59,321 bases of DNA from Planctomycetota bacterium (GTDB lineage: Bacteria > Planctomycetota > J058 > JAJDCQ01), in assembly GCA_029260755.1 (NCBI GenBank), contig JAJDCQ010000109.1, forward strand, positions 1-59,321. Reading direction: 5' to 3'. How positions within the stretch are numbered: position 1 is the stretch's first letter; each line of letters opens with the position of its first letter. Below the pieces are notes generated by a model that saw nothing but the letters and a program-made list of their open reading frames with translations, ran no database searches and had not been told where the DNA came from. The position numbers were made by a program, and so were the translations under genes. This document shows positions 10,369 to 18,910 of this stretch, piece after piece.

Positions 10369-12283
10369 GCACGCGCTCCGCCTGCTCCCGGAGCAACGGG
10401 CTCGTCGCCTCGTCGGCGACCAGCGCCTCGAGGGCGGGAATCGCCGGCGCTGCCGCCTCGCCGAGCCTTCCGATCGCGCGCACTGCCTCGAGGACGACCG
10501 CCGGGTCGCGGCCGTTCGGCGCGATCAGCTCCGCGAGGAGGCGGGCGAGCGCCTCCCGCTCGGGCGCCGGCGTCGGCAGCGCGCCGAGCGCGCGGACCGC
10601 CTGACTGGCCGAGGCGACCGACTCGCCCCGGGCGAGCTCGACGAGAACCGCGCGGATCGACGCGCCGTCGGGGAGGACGCCCGGCTCGGCGACGACGCGG
10701 AGCGCTCCCGCGCGGACGTCGTGATCGTCGTGGCGGAGCGCGGCGACGAGCGCGTCGGCGAGCTCGGCGTTTCGACCGCGCAGCCAGCGGAACGCGCGCC
10801 AGCCCTCGGCCCGGCGCGGGGCGTCGCTCGCGACGACCGCGGCACCGATGAGGTCGACGGCCCGGGCCCGAAGCTCCGCCTGCTCGTCGGCGAGGTCGAG
10901 CTGGAGGATCGCGGAGGCGGCGCGGATCGGTGCGCTCCCCCCCTCGGCGTCGAGGACCGCGACGAGCGGCTTCACCGCTGCCGCCCCGAGCGAGCCGACG
11001 GCCCGGACGACGACCTGCGCGACGGAGACGTCGGCATCGCCGAGCGCGCCGACGAGCGCGCGCATCAGCGGGGCGGGAAGGTCCTTCGTGAACGTCGTGG
11101 CCGTCGCCGCGGCCCGGCGAACGCCCGCGTCCTCATCCGAGAGGGCCGCGACGAGAAGCTCGACGACGCCCTCGACCCTGTCCTCCGGGCGCCGGACGGG
11201 GAGGTGCGAGATCGCGACGCGGCGGACCTCGGCGCGCTCGTCGCCGGCGGCGACGAGCAGCGCGGCGACGCCGGCGCCCTCGATCCGTCCGAGCGCGCTC
11301 GCAGCGCGGGTCCCGTCGGACCCGGCGAGCAGCTCGACGAGCTTCGGAACGGCCGGCGCCGCCGCCTCGCCGAACAGGCCGAGCGCGTTGATCGCGTCGA
11401 TGCGCGTCTCGGCGTCGTCGCTCTCGAGCATCGCCTGGAGCGGCGGCAACGCGACCTCGACCGCCTTCGGTCCGAGCCGGCCGAGCGTCATCGAGGCGCC
11501 GCGGCGGCGGGCGGGGTCGGCGAGGATCGCCACGATCCGCTCGGCGGCAGCCGCCGGGGCGATCCGGGCGAGCTGCCGGACGGCGAGCTGCGAGCCGCGG
11601 TCCCCGGCGACGGCGAGCTCGACGAGCCTCGGCACGACGCCCTGGAGCTTGCCCGGCGGCAGCCAGCCGATGCCCTGGAGCCCGGCCTCGCGGACCTCGG
11701 GACGCTCCTCGTCGAGGAGCGTGATGATGCTCGCCGCCCCCGCCTCGCCGATCTCCTGCAGCCCGCCCATCGCGTTCCGGCGGGCCGCCGGATCGTCGCC
11801 GCGGATCAGCTCGAGGAGGCTCGGAATCGCGCCCTCGCCGAGGAAGCCGAGCGCACGCGCCGCCGCCTGGGCGACCCGCGGATCGGTCCCGCGGGCGAGC
11901 TCGGCCAGCCGCGGGATCGCGAGCGAGGCGCTGCGCCCCTTCATCGCGAGCTGCTCGATCGCGCGCATCCGCTCGGCCGGCGCGTTGCCGTCGTCGAGCG
12001 CGGCGACGAGCGGCGCCAGGTCGGGCGGGAGGCTCCCGTCGGTCGGGATCAGCTCGATCCGCCACACATCGTCGCGCGCGAGCTCGCCCGGAGGAGCCTC
12101 GCCGTTCTCGTCGAAGCCGAGACGCGAGGGCACGCCGCGCAGGACGCCCTCGACGACGCGACCGTCCTTCAGGGTGATCCGCACCGGCACCCCGTCGTCA
12201 TCGGCGCGGGCGGCGGACGCGGCGAAACCGAACGAGGCAACGAGGGCGGCGAACGAAACGGCGACGAAGGCGCGGACACGCAT
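10349..12283 (-). CDS. Exported HEAT-repeat protein
   Basis: Protein of 644 residues with a clear signal peptide (FVAVSFAALVASFGFAASA, cleavage likely after ARA at about residue 27). Next comes a short segment VPVRITLKDGRVVEGVLRG resembling a small beta unit found at the N-terminus of planctomycete secreted proteins. The rest is about 14 HEAT/PBS-lyase-like helical repeats (recurrent AIPRLAELAR, AVRALGALG, AAAPAIPALEALV patterns). Such solenoids are scaffolds for protein binding; no catalytic site is visible. The gene lies downstream of murA on the same strand, separated by an inverted-repeat element, and its 3' end overlaps the RsmB-like gene tail to tail. Confidence 0.9.
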   Translation of the reverse strand: MRVRAFVAVSFAALVASFGFAASAARADDDGVPVRITLKDGRVVEGVLRGVPSRLGFDENGEAPPGELARDDVWRIELIPTDGSLPPDLAPLVAALDDGNAPAERMRAIEQLAMKGRSASLAIPRLAELARGTDPRVAQAAARALGFLGEGAIPSLLELIRGDDPAARRNAMGGLQEIGEAGAASIITLLDEERPEVREAGLQGIGWLPPGKLQGVVPRLVELAVAGDRGSQLAVRQLARIAPAAAAERIVAILADPARRRGASMTLGRLGPKAVEVALPPLQAMLESDDAETRIDAINALGLFGEAAAPAVPKLVELLAGSDGTRAASALGRIEGAGVAALLVAAGDERAEVRRVAISHLPVRRPEDRVEGVVELLVAALSDEDAGVRRAAATATTFTKDLPAPLMRALVGALGDADVSVAQVVVRAVGSLGAAAVKPLVAVLDAEGGSAPIRAASAILQLDLADEQAELRARAVDLIGAAVVASDAPRRAEGWRAFRWLRGRNAELADALVAALRHDDHDVRAGALRVVAEPGVLPDGASIRAVLVELARGESVASASQAVRALGALPTPAPEREALARLLAELIAPNGRDPAVVLEAVRAIGRLGEAAAPAIPALEALVADEATSPLLREQAERVLTAIRR

Positions 12284-12364
12284 GGCGGCGGCTCCCGGGT
12301 GGCAGGGGTCGGCCGACCAAGATGCCGCCGGGCGGCGGCGTCCGCCAGGGCGAAGCCCCAGCCT

Positions 12365-12498
12365 CTAGTGTGAATCGAGGGGTCAGGTCCAGGAATCACA
12401 CGAGCGAATCTGTCACAGCAGCGCGTGTAACCTGGCCCCACTGGTGTGACCTGGCCCCTTTGGTGTGAATCCTGGACCTGACCCCTGGATCACACTAG
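12365..12498 (+). repeat. GGGGTCAGGTCC inverted-repeat element, copy 1
   Basis: Long imperfect palindrome. The left part GGGGTCAGGTCC (12379-12390) continues into AGGAATCACAC; the mirror image GTGTGAATCCTGGACC runs to 12485 with one mismatch. The symmetry extends outward through CTAGTGTGA at both ends. The interior holds a near-duplicate unit (CCTGGCCCC followed by TGGTGTGA, twice). Bases 12379-12414 are identical to the reverse complement of 59109-59144, so these are copies of one dispersed element. It sits 6 bp past the murA stop codon. It looks like a REP/MITE-type non-autonomous element; no transposase is in the window. Confidence 0.85.
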
Positions 12499-12504
12499 AG
12501 AGTC

Positions 12505-13935
12505 TCAGATGCCGCTGCCACCGCGGGGTCGGACGCGGCTCGGGGCGGGCTGCGCGGGGCGCTTGAACTTCGCGCTCGGGGTCCGCGCCTCGATCTGCTG
12601 CACCTCGCGCGCCTCGTCGATCGGCACGCGGCGGAGGTTCGCCCCGAGACCGGCGAGCTTCTCGACGAACCGCTCGTAGCCGCGGTCGAGGTGGTGGAGG
12701 TGGTGGACGTGGGTCTCGCCCTTGGCGACGAGGCCGGCCAGGACCAGCGCCGCGCTCGCGCGCAGGTCGGTCGCGCGGACCGGTGCGCCGGTGAGCTCGC
12801 CCACGCCGGCGACGATCGCGCAGTTGCCTTCCTTGCGGACCTTCGCGCCCATCCGGGCGAGCTCGGCGAGGTGCTGGTAGCGATCGGGGAAGACCTTCTC
12901 GGTGATCACGCCGATCCCGTCGGCGACCGAGAGGTAGGCCATCGCCTGCGCCTGGAGGTCGGTCGGGTAGCCCGGGTAGGGGAGCGTCGTGACATCGAAG
13001 CTCTTCGGGCGCGGCGCGTCGGGGTCGCGCTCGATCCGGATCCCGCCGCGACCCTCGGAGATCTCGAGGCCGCGCCCGGCCCGCCGGAGCGTGTCGAAGA
13101 GGGCCGGCAGGTGCTCGGACCTCGCCTCCTCGACCGTGATGCAGCCGCCGGTCATCGCCGCGCCGATGAGGAACGTGCCCGCCTCGATCCGGTCGGGGAT
13201 CACGCGGTGCCGCGCGCCGCGCAGGCTCGGGACGCCGGTGACGGTGATCCGCGGCGTGCCGGCGCCGGTGATCGTGGCGCCCATCGCGTTGAGATACTTG
13301 GCGAGGTCCTCGATCTCGGGCTCGCAGGCGGCGCACTCGATGACCGACTTACCCTCGGCGAGGGCGGCCGCCATCATGATGTGCTCGGTGCCGAGGACGC
13401 TGCTGCCGTTCGCGCCGCCGAGGTAGATCCGCGCGCCGCGGAGACGACCGCCGGGCGCGCGCGCCTCGACGTAGCCGCGCTCGAGGTGGATCTCGGCGCC
13501 GAGCGCCTCGAGGCCCTTGAGGTGGAGGTCGACCGGGCGCAGCCCGATCGAGCAGCCGCCGGGCAGGCTCACCCGCGCCCAGCCGCGGCGCGCGAGGAGC
13601 GGCCCGAGGACGCAGAAGCTCGCGCGCATCTTGCTCACGAGCTCGTAGCTCGCCACGCTCGTCGCGTCGCTCGCGTCGAGCACATCGCACTCGACCGTTC
13701 CGTCGGGCGAGTGCTCGACCCGGCAGCCGAGCTCGCGGAGAATCGCGAGCATCAGGCGCACGTCGGAGAGGTCGGGCACGTTCTCGATGACGCTTCGGCC
13801 GTCGGCCAGCAGCGCCGCGGCCAGGATCGGAAGGGCCGCGTTCTTGGCGCCCGAGGGCCGCACCGCGCCCTGGAGCGGCTTGCCGCCCTCGACGATCAGG
13901 ACCTCTTCGACTCCGCTCTGCTCGTTCTCGCCCAT
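12505..13935 (-). CDS. murA: UDP-N-acetylglucosamine 1-carboxyvinyltransferase
   Basis: MurA transfers enolpyruvate from PEP to UDP-GlcNAc, the first committed step of peptidoglycan synthesis. The 476-residue protein carries SGAKNAALP (Lys31-Asn32, the catalytic Lys-Asn pair), the flexible loop GGCSIGLRPVDLH with Cys128 (equivalent of E. coli Cys115, so the fosfomycin-reactive Cys is kept), and the typical MurA core throughout. A C-terminal tail of about 55 residues (RAPAQP..., Arg/Pro-rich) is longer than in most MurA. The start is ATG 13935, with GGGAG about 8 nt upstream; the frame is open further upstream but that part is unlike MurA. It diverges from the sigma-factor gene. Its presence argues for a peptidoglycan wall. 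Confidence 0.97.
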   Translation of the reverse strand: MGENEQSGVEEVLIVEGGKPLQGAVRPSGAKNAALPILAAALLADGRSVIENVPDLSDVRLMLAILRELGCRVEHSPDGTVECDVLDASDATSVASYELVSKMRASFCVLGPLLARRGWARVSLPGGCSIGLRPVDLHLKGLEALGAEIHLERGYVEARAPGGRLRGARIYLGGANGSSVLGTEHIMMAAALAEGKSVIECAACEPEIEDLAKYLNAMGATITGAGTPRITVTGVPSLRGARHRVIPDRIEAGTFLIGAAMTGGCITVEEARSEHLPALFDTLRRAGRGLEISEGRGGIRIERDPDAPRPKSFDVTTLPYPGYPTDLQAQAMAYLSVADGIGVITEKVFPDRYQHLAELARMGAKVRKEGNCAIVAGVGELTGAPVRATDLRASAALVLAGLVAKGETHVHHLHHLDRGYERFVEKLAGLGANLRRVPIDEAREVQQIEARTPSAKFKRPAQPAPSRVRPRGGSGI

Positions 13936-14162
13936 CCGACGCTCCCGCGACCACGCTCTCGACTTCGATTTCCAGCTCGGGTGGCCGACCGCGCGACGCG
14001 CGCGTCCTCGGCCTTCTCTCTTATCGAGTTCCAATGAAGCGCACCGGACCCGATCGAGCACCGAACCATCGGGGGGACCTAGGGATGGAAGATCCGGGGA
14101 ATCGACGGATGGCTCCGCCGACCGCCGGCGTAGGGCGGATGGACACCCCGAGGAGATCCGCC

Positions 14163-17100
14163 ATGATGACCCGCGAGACCCGCGAGACGCGCGAGACGCG
14201 CGCCCCAAGCCGCCGAGCCGCCCCCCGAGCCTCCATGAGCGAGCCCCATCCCGCCGACGAGACGCTGGTCGGCCGCCTCGCGGCGAGCCCGCCCGACGAG
14301 GCCGCCCTCGCGACCCTGCTCGAGCGCTGGTGGCGGCGAAGCCACCGCCTCGCCGTCTCGCTCGTCGGCGGCGACCCGGCCGCGGCCGAGGACGTCACTC
14401 AGGAGACCTTCATCCGGGTGCTCCGCGCCGCCGAGCGGTTCGACGTGGATCGCGCGTTTCGGCCGTGGCTCTTCCAGATCGTGCGGCGGGTCGCGGCCGA
14501 CCACCGCCGGGCGGCCGGCCGGCGAGCCGGTCACGAGGCGGCGGCCGCGGCGCCCGAGCGGATCGTCGGGGCGCCCGACGGCGACGCCGCCGCCCACGAG
14601 GAGGCCGCGCTGGTCGCCGACCACCTCGACCGGCTGTCGCCGACGTATCGCGATGCCCTCGCCCTCCGCTACGTCGAGGAGCTCTCGATCGCCGAGTGCG
14701 CGGCGGTGCTCGACTGCCCCGAGGGGACGGTCTCCTCACGCGTCCGCCGGGGGCTCGAGGAGCTGCGCCGGAGCCTCGAGCCGGTCCTCGGCGTCGGCGC
14801 GGCCATCGGCGCCGAGCTGATCGCCCGGGCGGGCGACGCGGCGCCGACCCCCGCCGTTCCGGCCGCGGCTGGCCTGCTTGCGCGGGCGACCGGTGCGCCC
14901 GGCTCGAGCGCCGCGCCGCCGGCGCGAACGGGCGCGGGCGCATCGCTCGCCCTCGCCGGCCTCGTCGCGCTCCTCGTCGCGGGCGGGCTCGGGGCGCTGC
15001 TCATCCCTCCCGGCCCCAAGACGACCTCCGGCGCAGGCCGCGTCGGCGCGACGGGAGGCAGGCCGGTCGACTCACCCGGAACGACGGACGCCTCGTCGCC
15101 CGGAGCGGCCGACGAGGACGACCCGGTCGCGGACAAGCCCGGGTCATCGAGCGGCCCCGAGACGGCGTCGGCCGACGGTTCGGGCGAGGCGACCGACGCG
15201 AACGCGACGATCGTTCACGGCGTCCTGCTCATCGGCGCGGGCGGGCGTCCGGTCGCGGGCGAGCGCGTCGTCCTGACCCCCGAGCGGAGCGAGCAGGACG
15301 CCGCCCTCGTCGCGACGACCGACGCCGCCGGCGCCTTCTCGTTCGCGGTGCCGGCGGACCGGCGTCGGGTGTCGCTCGAGATCGGACCCGAGGGCAGCAA
15401 CGGCGCGGTCTTCACGGCGCGTCTCGACGGCGAGCCGCTCCCGATGAACACCGAGCGCACGTTCGGGTTCGTCCAGCTCGAGCAGCCCTTCGCGCTGCCC
15501 GACGGGCCGCGCGCCACCCTCGAGCTTCGCCTCGCCGAGCTCCGGGTCGAGGGCGCCGTCCTCGCGCGAAGCTCCGGGCGCCCCGTCCCGGGCGCACGCG
15601 TCGCGACCCTCGGTGGAACGGCCACGACGGCGAGCGACGGCACCTTCCGGCTCGCGACCCCCAAGCGGGCGTGGCTCATCGGGCCGCGGCTGAGCGTGGA
15701 CGCGCCCGGCTTCGCGACGGCGGGCGCCCTCCTCACCGACGTGAGCCTCGAACCGAAGGACGAGCAGGTCACCGGGCTGGTGGTGAAGCTCGAGGACGGC
15801 ATCGACGTCGACGGGATCGTCATCGACGACGCCGGGCTGCCGATGGCGGACGTGCTCGTCTCCGCCCAGGGCATGATCCCCAGTCAGAACGGCCCGGCGG
15901 GGTCGAGCTTCGGCTGGGCGTGGACGGCGCGGACCGGCGACGACGGTCGCTTCGTCCTCCGCGGGCTCCCCGGGAGCAGCCCGGACGCGCCGGCCGGCAC
16001 GACCCGACTCGACCTGGCGGCCGACCCCGGGAATCCCGAGTCCGATCCCGGGCACGAGGCGCTCCTGGCCGCCCTCGAGCAGTGGATCCCGTATCGAGAG
16101 AAGGCGGCTCTGCTCGACCCGGACGAGCGGCTCGTCATCCGGATCGCCGCAAGGAACGCCGGCATCCGCGGGCGGGTCGTCGGCCCGGACGGCGAAGGGA
16201 TCGCCGGGGCGGCCGTCGTCCTCCTCGACGACGCGGCGGTCCTCGGCTGGGAGCGCTTCCTGCTCCACTTCGAGCAAGACGAGCGAGTCCTCGGCGATCA
16301 GATCCTCGGGCGATGGCTCCGTCGATCATCCACACCGCTGGGCGAGACCCGGACGACGGCCGACGGCGGCGTCGTCGTCACGACCGATGCCAAGGGTCGC
16401 TTCGCCGTCCGCGACCTGCCGCCGGGTCGCCGACGGTTCCTCGTCGCGGCGCGCGGGTTCGCCGACCGGACGATCCAGCGGGGTGTCCCGGCCGAGCGGC
16501 CGGTCGAGGTCCGCCTCGCGCGCGGCGCCGTGATCACCGGCCGGGTCGTCACGACCGACGGGCGCGGCGTCCCGAGCGTCATCGTCTACGCGTTCCCGAG
16601 AGGAACGATCCAGGCGCTCGGCGCCGGGCAGCGCGTCGTCACCTCGGGCGAGGGCGGGCCGCGCATGCTCGAGCGGACGCCGACCCGCGAGATCCTCGCG
16701 CGGCGCGGTCCGGCGCCGTTCGCGGCCGCCTGCAGCGACGCGGACGGGCGGTTCTCGATCGAGCGGCTGCCGACCGACGGGAGCTACGACATCGCGGCGA
16801 GCGCCGCGAGCGCGTTCATCTTCGGCGAGCTGAAGGTCGAGCTCGGCGTGCGCAGCGTCGAGAACGTTCGCGCCGGGAGCGCGGTCGGCGACCTCGCCTT
16901 CGAGCCGCTCCGCTGGGCGACCGTGCGGGTCCGGCCCGTCGCCGCCGAGACGGGCGAGCCGCTCGCCGAAGCGGCCGTGCGCGTCCGCGACCCGAGCGGC
17001 GATCTCTGGAGCTGGTTCCCGCCGACCGACGGCGTCGCCCCGCTCGACGAGACCGGCGCGCGGACGCTCCGCGTCCCGACGCGAGGGAGGCTGACCCTCG

Positions 17101-17495
17101 AGCTCGTCGCGTCGGGCCGTCGAACGGCCATCCGTCCGCTCGACGCGATCCAGGATGGAGAGGTCGATCTCGGAAGCGTCCCGCTCGAACAGGGCGGCGC
17201 GACGCTGACCGTCGCCATCCGCTACCCCGCCCGACCGCCCGCGAGCATCCTCCTCTTCGTCGACGACCCCGGAACCGGCCTCCGAACCCGCCACGAGCTG
17301 ACGCCGAAGCCCGGGCGAACCGACGAGATCGACATCGGCCCGCTCGGCGCCGGCGAGGCGCGCGTCGAGCTCGTCTGGCGCGAGACCGCCGACGGCCCCC
17401 TCCTCGGCCTCGCGCCCCGCGCCGTCGAGGTCGCCCCCGACGAGACCGCCCGCGTCGAGCTCACCGTCACGGGCACCCGTCGCTGGACCCCCTGA
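14163..17495 (+). CDS. ECF sigma factor fused to membrane helix and carboxypeptidase-regulatory-like repeats
   Basis: 1110-residue fusion. Residues about 49-117 are sigma-70 region 2 (EDVTQETFIRVLRA, FRPWLFQIVRRVAADHRR). Residues about 151-204 are region 4 with a helix-turn-helix (LSPTYRDALALRYVEELSIAEC, then CPEGTVSSRVRRGLEELR). A single hydrophobic helix at about 260-281 follows. The remaining 800 residues form repeated beta domains of the carboxypeptidase-regulatory (CarboxypepD_reg) type, with recurring G.V....G.P...A.V....-T..DG.F.L patterns. The predicted topology is a cytoplasmic sigma factor tethered to the membrane with an outward-facing sensor. Start ATG 14163 is backed by GAGGAG about 7 nt upstream; an in-frame ATG at 14034 lacks this. 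A 9-bp unit repeated three times (14172-14198) encodes RETRETRET. Similar ECF fusions are known from planctomycetes. Confidence 0.92.
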   Translation: MMTRETRETRETRAPSRRAAPRASMSEPHPADETLVGRLAASPPDEAALATLLERWWRRSHRLAVSLVGGDPAAAEDVTQETFIRVLRAAERFDVDRAFRPWLFQIVRRVAADHRRAAGRRAGHEAAAAAPERIVGAPDGDAAAHEEAALVADHLDRLSPTYRDALALRYVEELSIAECAAVLDCPEGTVSSRVRRGLEELRRSLEPVLGVGAAIGAELIARAGDAAPTPAVPAAAGLLARATGAPGSSAAPPARTGAGASLALAGLVALLVAGGLGALLIPPGPKTTSGAGRVGATGGRPVDSPGTTDASSPGAADEDDPVADKPGSSSGPETASADGSGEATDANATIVHGVLLIGAGGRPVAGERVVLTPERSEQDAALVATTDAAGAFSFAVPADRRRVSLEIGPEGSNGAVFTARLDGEPLPMNTERTFGFVQLEQPFALPDGPRATLELRLAELRVEGAVLARSSGRPVPGARVATLGGTATTASDGTFRLATPKRAWLIGPRLSVDAPGFATAGALLTDVSLEPKDEQVTGLVVKLEDGIDVDGIVIDDAGLPMADVLVSAQGMIPSQNGPAGSSFGWAWTARTGDDGRFVLRGLPGSSPDAPAGTTRLDLAADPGNPESDPGHEALLAALEQWIPYREKAALLDPDERLVIRIAARNAGIRGRVVGPDGEGIAGAAVVLLDDAAVLGWERFLLHFEQDERVLGDQILGRWLRRSSTPLGETRTTADGGVVVTTDAKGRFAVRDLPPGRRRFLVAARGFADRTIQRGVPAERPVEVRLARGAVITGRVVTTDGRGVPSVIVYAFPRGTIQALGAGQRVVTSGEGGPRMLERTPTREILARRGPAPFAAACSDADGRFSIERLPTDGSYDIAASAASAFIFGELKVELGVRSVENVRAGSAVGDLAFEPLRWATVRVRPVAAETGEPLAEAAVRVRDPSGDLWSWFPPTDGVAPLDETGARTLRVPTRGRLTLELVASGRRTAIRPLDAIQDGEVDLGSVPLEQGGATLTVAIRYPARPPASILLFVDDPGTGLRTRHELTPKPGRTDEIDIGPLGAGEARVELVWRETADGPLLGLAPRAVEVAPDETARVELTVTGTRRWTP

Positions 17496-17526
17496 AAACC
17501 CCTCATCCTCGAGCGCTTACACCAGG

Positions 17527-17594
17527 AGGGGTCAGGTCCAATACTTTGACGGTTTGGATTCTCGCAAACCGTCAAAGTACTGGACCTGACCCCT
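17527..17594. repeat. GGGGTCAGGTCC inverted-repeat element, copy 2 (68-bp hairpin)
   Basis: Two 30-base arms (17527-17556 and 17565-17594) that are reverse complements with a single mismatch, around the 8-base loop GATTCTCG. The outer part of each arm is AGGGGTCAGGTCCA, shared with copies 1 and 3; the inner part, TACTTTGACGGTTTG, is not. It lies 31 bp after the sigma-fusion stop codon and could also act as a terminator or mRNA-stabilising hairpin. Confidence 0.9.
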
Positions 17595-17727
17595 AGGGGG
17601 GGGATGTTGTTGGTGGAGAGGGACTTGGAGCGGGGATCGGTTTTCGGGGATGGGATCGGGCTCGGGCGGCGAATCCAGGGTGAGGCCCGCGAGGGGCTTC
17701 ACCTGGCAACGCTGGAAGGAGCCGATC

Positions 17728-18861
17728 ATGCTCGCCCCGAAGAACCTCCCCCGTCCCGCCCGACGCCGCGCTCCGCGCGCTCTCGGTGCGGCGACCGTCG
17801 CGATCGCCGGCCTCGTCGCCGCCGGCGCGGTCCTCCTCGGCCCGATTGCCCGGGCGGCCGCCGCGCGCCGCATCGGGGAGGCGCTGGGCGTCGATGCGGC
17901 GGCGGCCGCGGGCTGGCTCGATCCGATCGAGGCGGAGCTCGAGCTCCGGGGCGTGACCCTCCGCGATCCGGCGGGCAGGGACCGACGCGTCCTCGCCGTC
18001 GATCGGATCGAGGTCGCCCTCGAGACTCTCCCGCTCCGCGGCGCGCCGACGATCCGCCGGGTGACGATCGACCGCCCCCACCTCGTCGGCGACGCGGACA
18101 CCGACCTCGTCGGCGTCGTCGGGTTCCTCCACGACCGGCTGGCCGCGCGGGAGGTCGACGACCGAGCCGACGAGCCCGTCACGGAGATCGAGCAGCTCAT
18201 CATTCGCGGGATCGACGTCGACCTCGGCGATGGCCTCGTCGCCGTTCGGAACGCGACCGTCCTCGTGAGCGGCCTCTCGAGCGCCCCTTGCCGCTCCGAC
18301 CAGCCGCCGCTTCTCGCCGTCGTGGCGGGCGAGGTTCAGGTCGGCGAGATCCGACGTCACGTGATCTTCGCCGTCGCCCTCGACCTCCGCGAGGGAAGCC
18401 CGGCGGAGGGGACCCGCACCGCGCGGCCGCTCGCGCTCGAGGCACTCCCGGCCGAGCAGCGCGCGGCCTTCGCGCGAATCCTCGGTCAGCTCGCGCCGGA
18501 CGTGTCGATGTCTCTGAACGCCCTTGGCAGCCGACTCGCCGCCGAGGTCGTCAGCGCCCCCGACGCCATCGGCCTGCTCATCGCGGCGCGGCTCGATCCG
18601 GCCGAGCTCACCTCGATCCAGTCCATCCCGGACGATCTTCCGGCGATGGAGCTCCCGACCCTCGACGTCGCGCCGCTCGCCGACGCCGTCGCCTGGGCCG
18701 CGGAGCTCCTCCGTGAGCACGTCGAGCCCGGGCCGACCGCGCCCGCGCCGATGACCGGCACCGGCGCGCCCACCGGCGACGCGCTTCGCGCGCTCCTCGA
18801 CGCACGCCTCGCCGCGCTCGCCGCGATCGATCCGATGGACGCCTCGACCTCGGGCTGGTGA
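17728..18861 (+). CDS. AsmA-like membrane-anchored protein
   Basis: 377 residues: a basic N-terminus, one membrane helix (LGAATVAIAGLVAAGAVLLG, about 19-38), then IEAELELRGVTLRDPAGRDRRVLAVDRIEVALETLPL...PTIRRVTIDRPHLVGD, the pattern seen at the start of AsmA/TamB-like proteins (a membrane-proximal strand-rich domain repeating the same phrase). AsmA-like proteins are thought to act in lipid transport or envelope assembly; whether this short form does is unknown. The C-terminal half is Ala/Leu-rich and helical with no motif I know. Start ATG 17728 has GGAAGGAG about 6 nt upstream, much better than an open stretch beginning at 17650. The kinase gene follows 49 bp downstream on the same strand. 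Confidence 0.75.
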   Translation: MLAPKNLPRPARRRAPRALGAATVAIAGLVAAGAVLLGPIARAAAARRIGEALGVDAAAAAGWLDPIEAELELRGVTLRDPAGRDRRVLAVDRIEVALETLPLRGAPTIRRVTIDRPHLVGDADTDLVGVVGFLHDRLAAREVDDRADEPVTEIEQLIIRGIDVDLGDGLVAVRNATVLVSGLSSAPCRSDQPPLLAVVAGEVQVGEIRRHVIFAVALDLREGSPAEGTRTARPLALEALPAEQRAAFARILGQLAPDVSMSLNALGSRLAAEVVSAPDAIGLLIAARLDPAELTSIQSIPDDLPAMELPTLDVAPLADAVAWAAELLREHVEPGPTAPAPMTGTGAPTGDALRALLDARLAALAAIDPMDASTSGW

Positions 18862-18910
18862 CCCTCCCGGCGGGGGCGGCTACCATCGCCAGCGAGGAGA
18901 CGCCCCCGCC

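Noticed and set aside
12365..12498. CRISPR array
   Set aside because: Repeats are inverted, not direct with regular spacers, and no cas gene is present.
12505..14208. Longer MurA with an upstream N-terminal extension
   Set aside because: The extension is Arg/Ser-rich and unlike MurA; the ATG at 13935 has a ribosome binding site and fits the family start.
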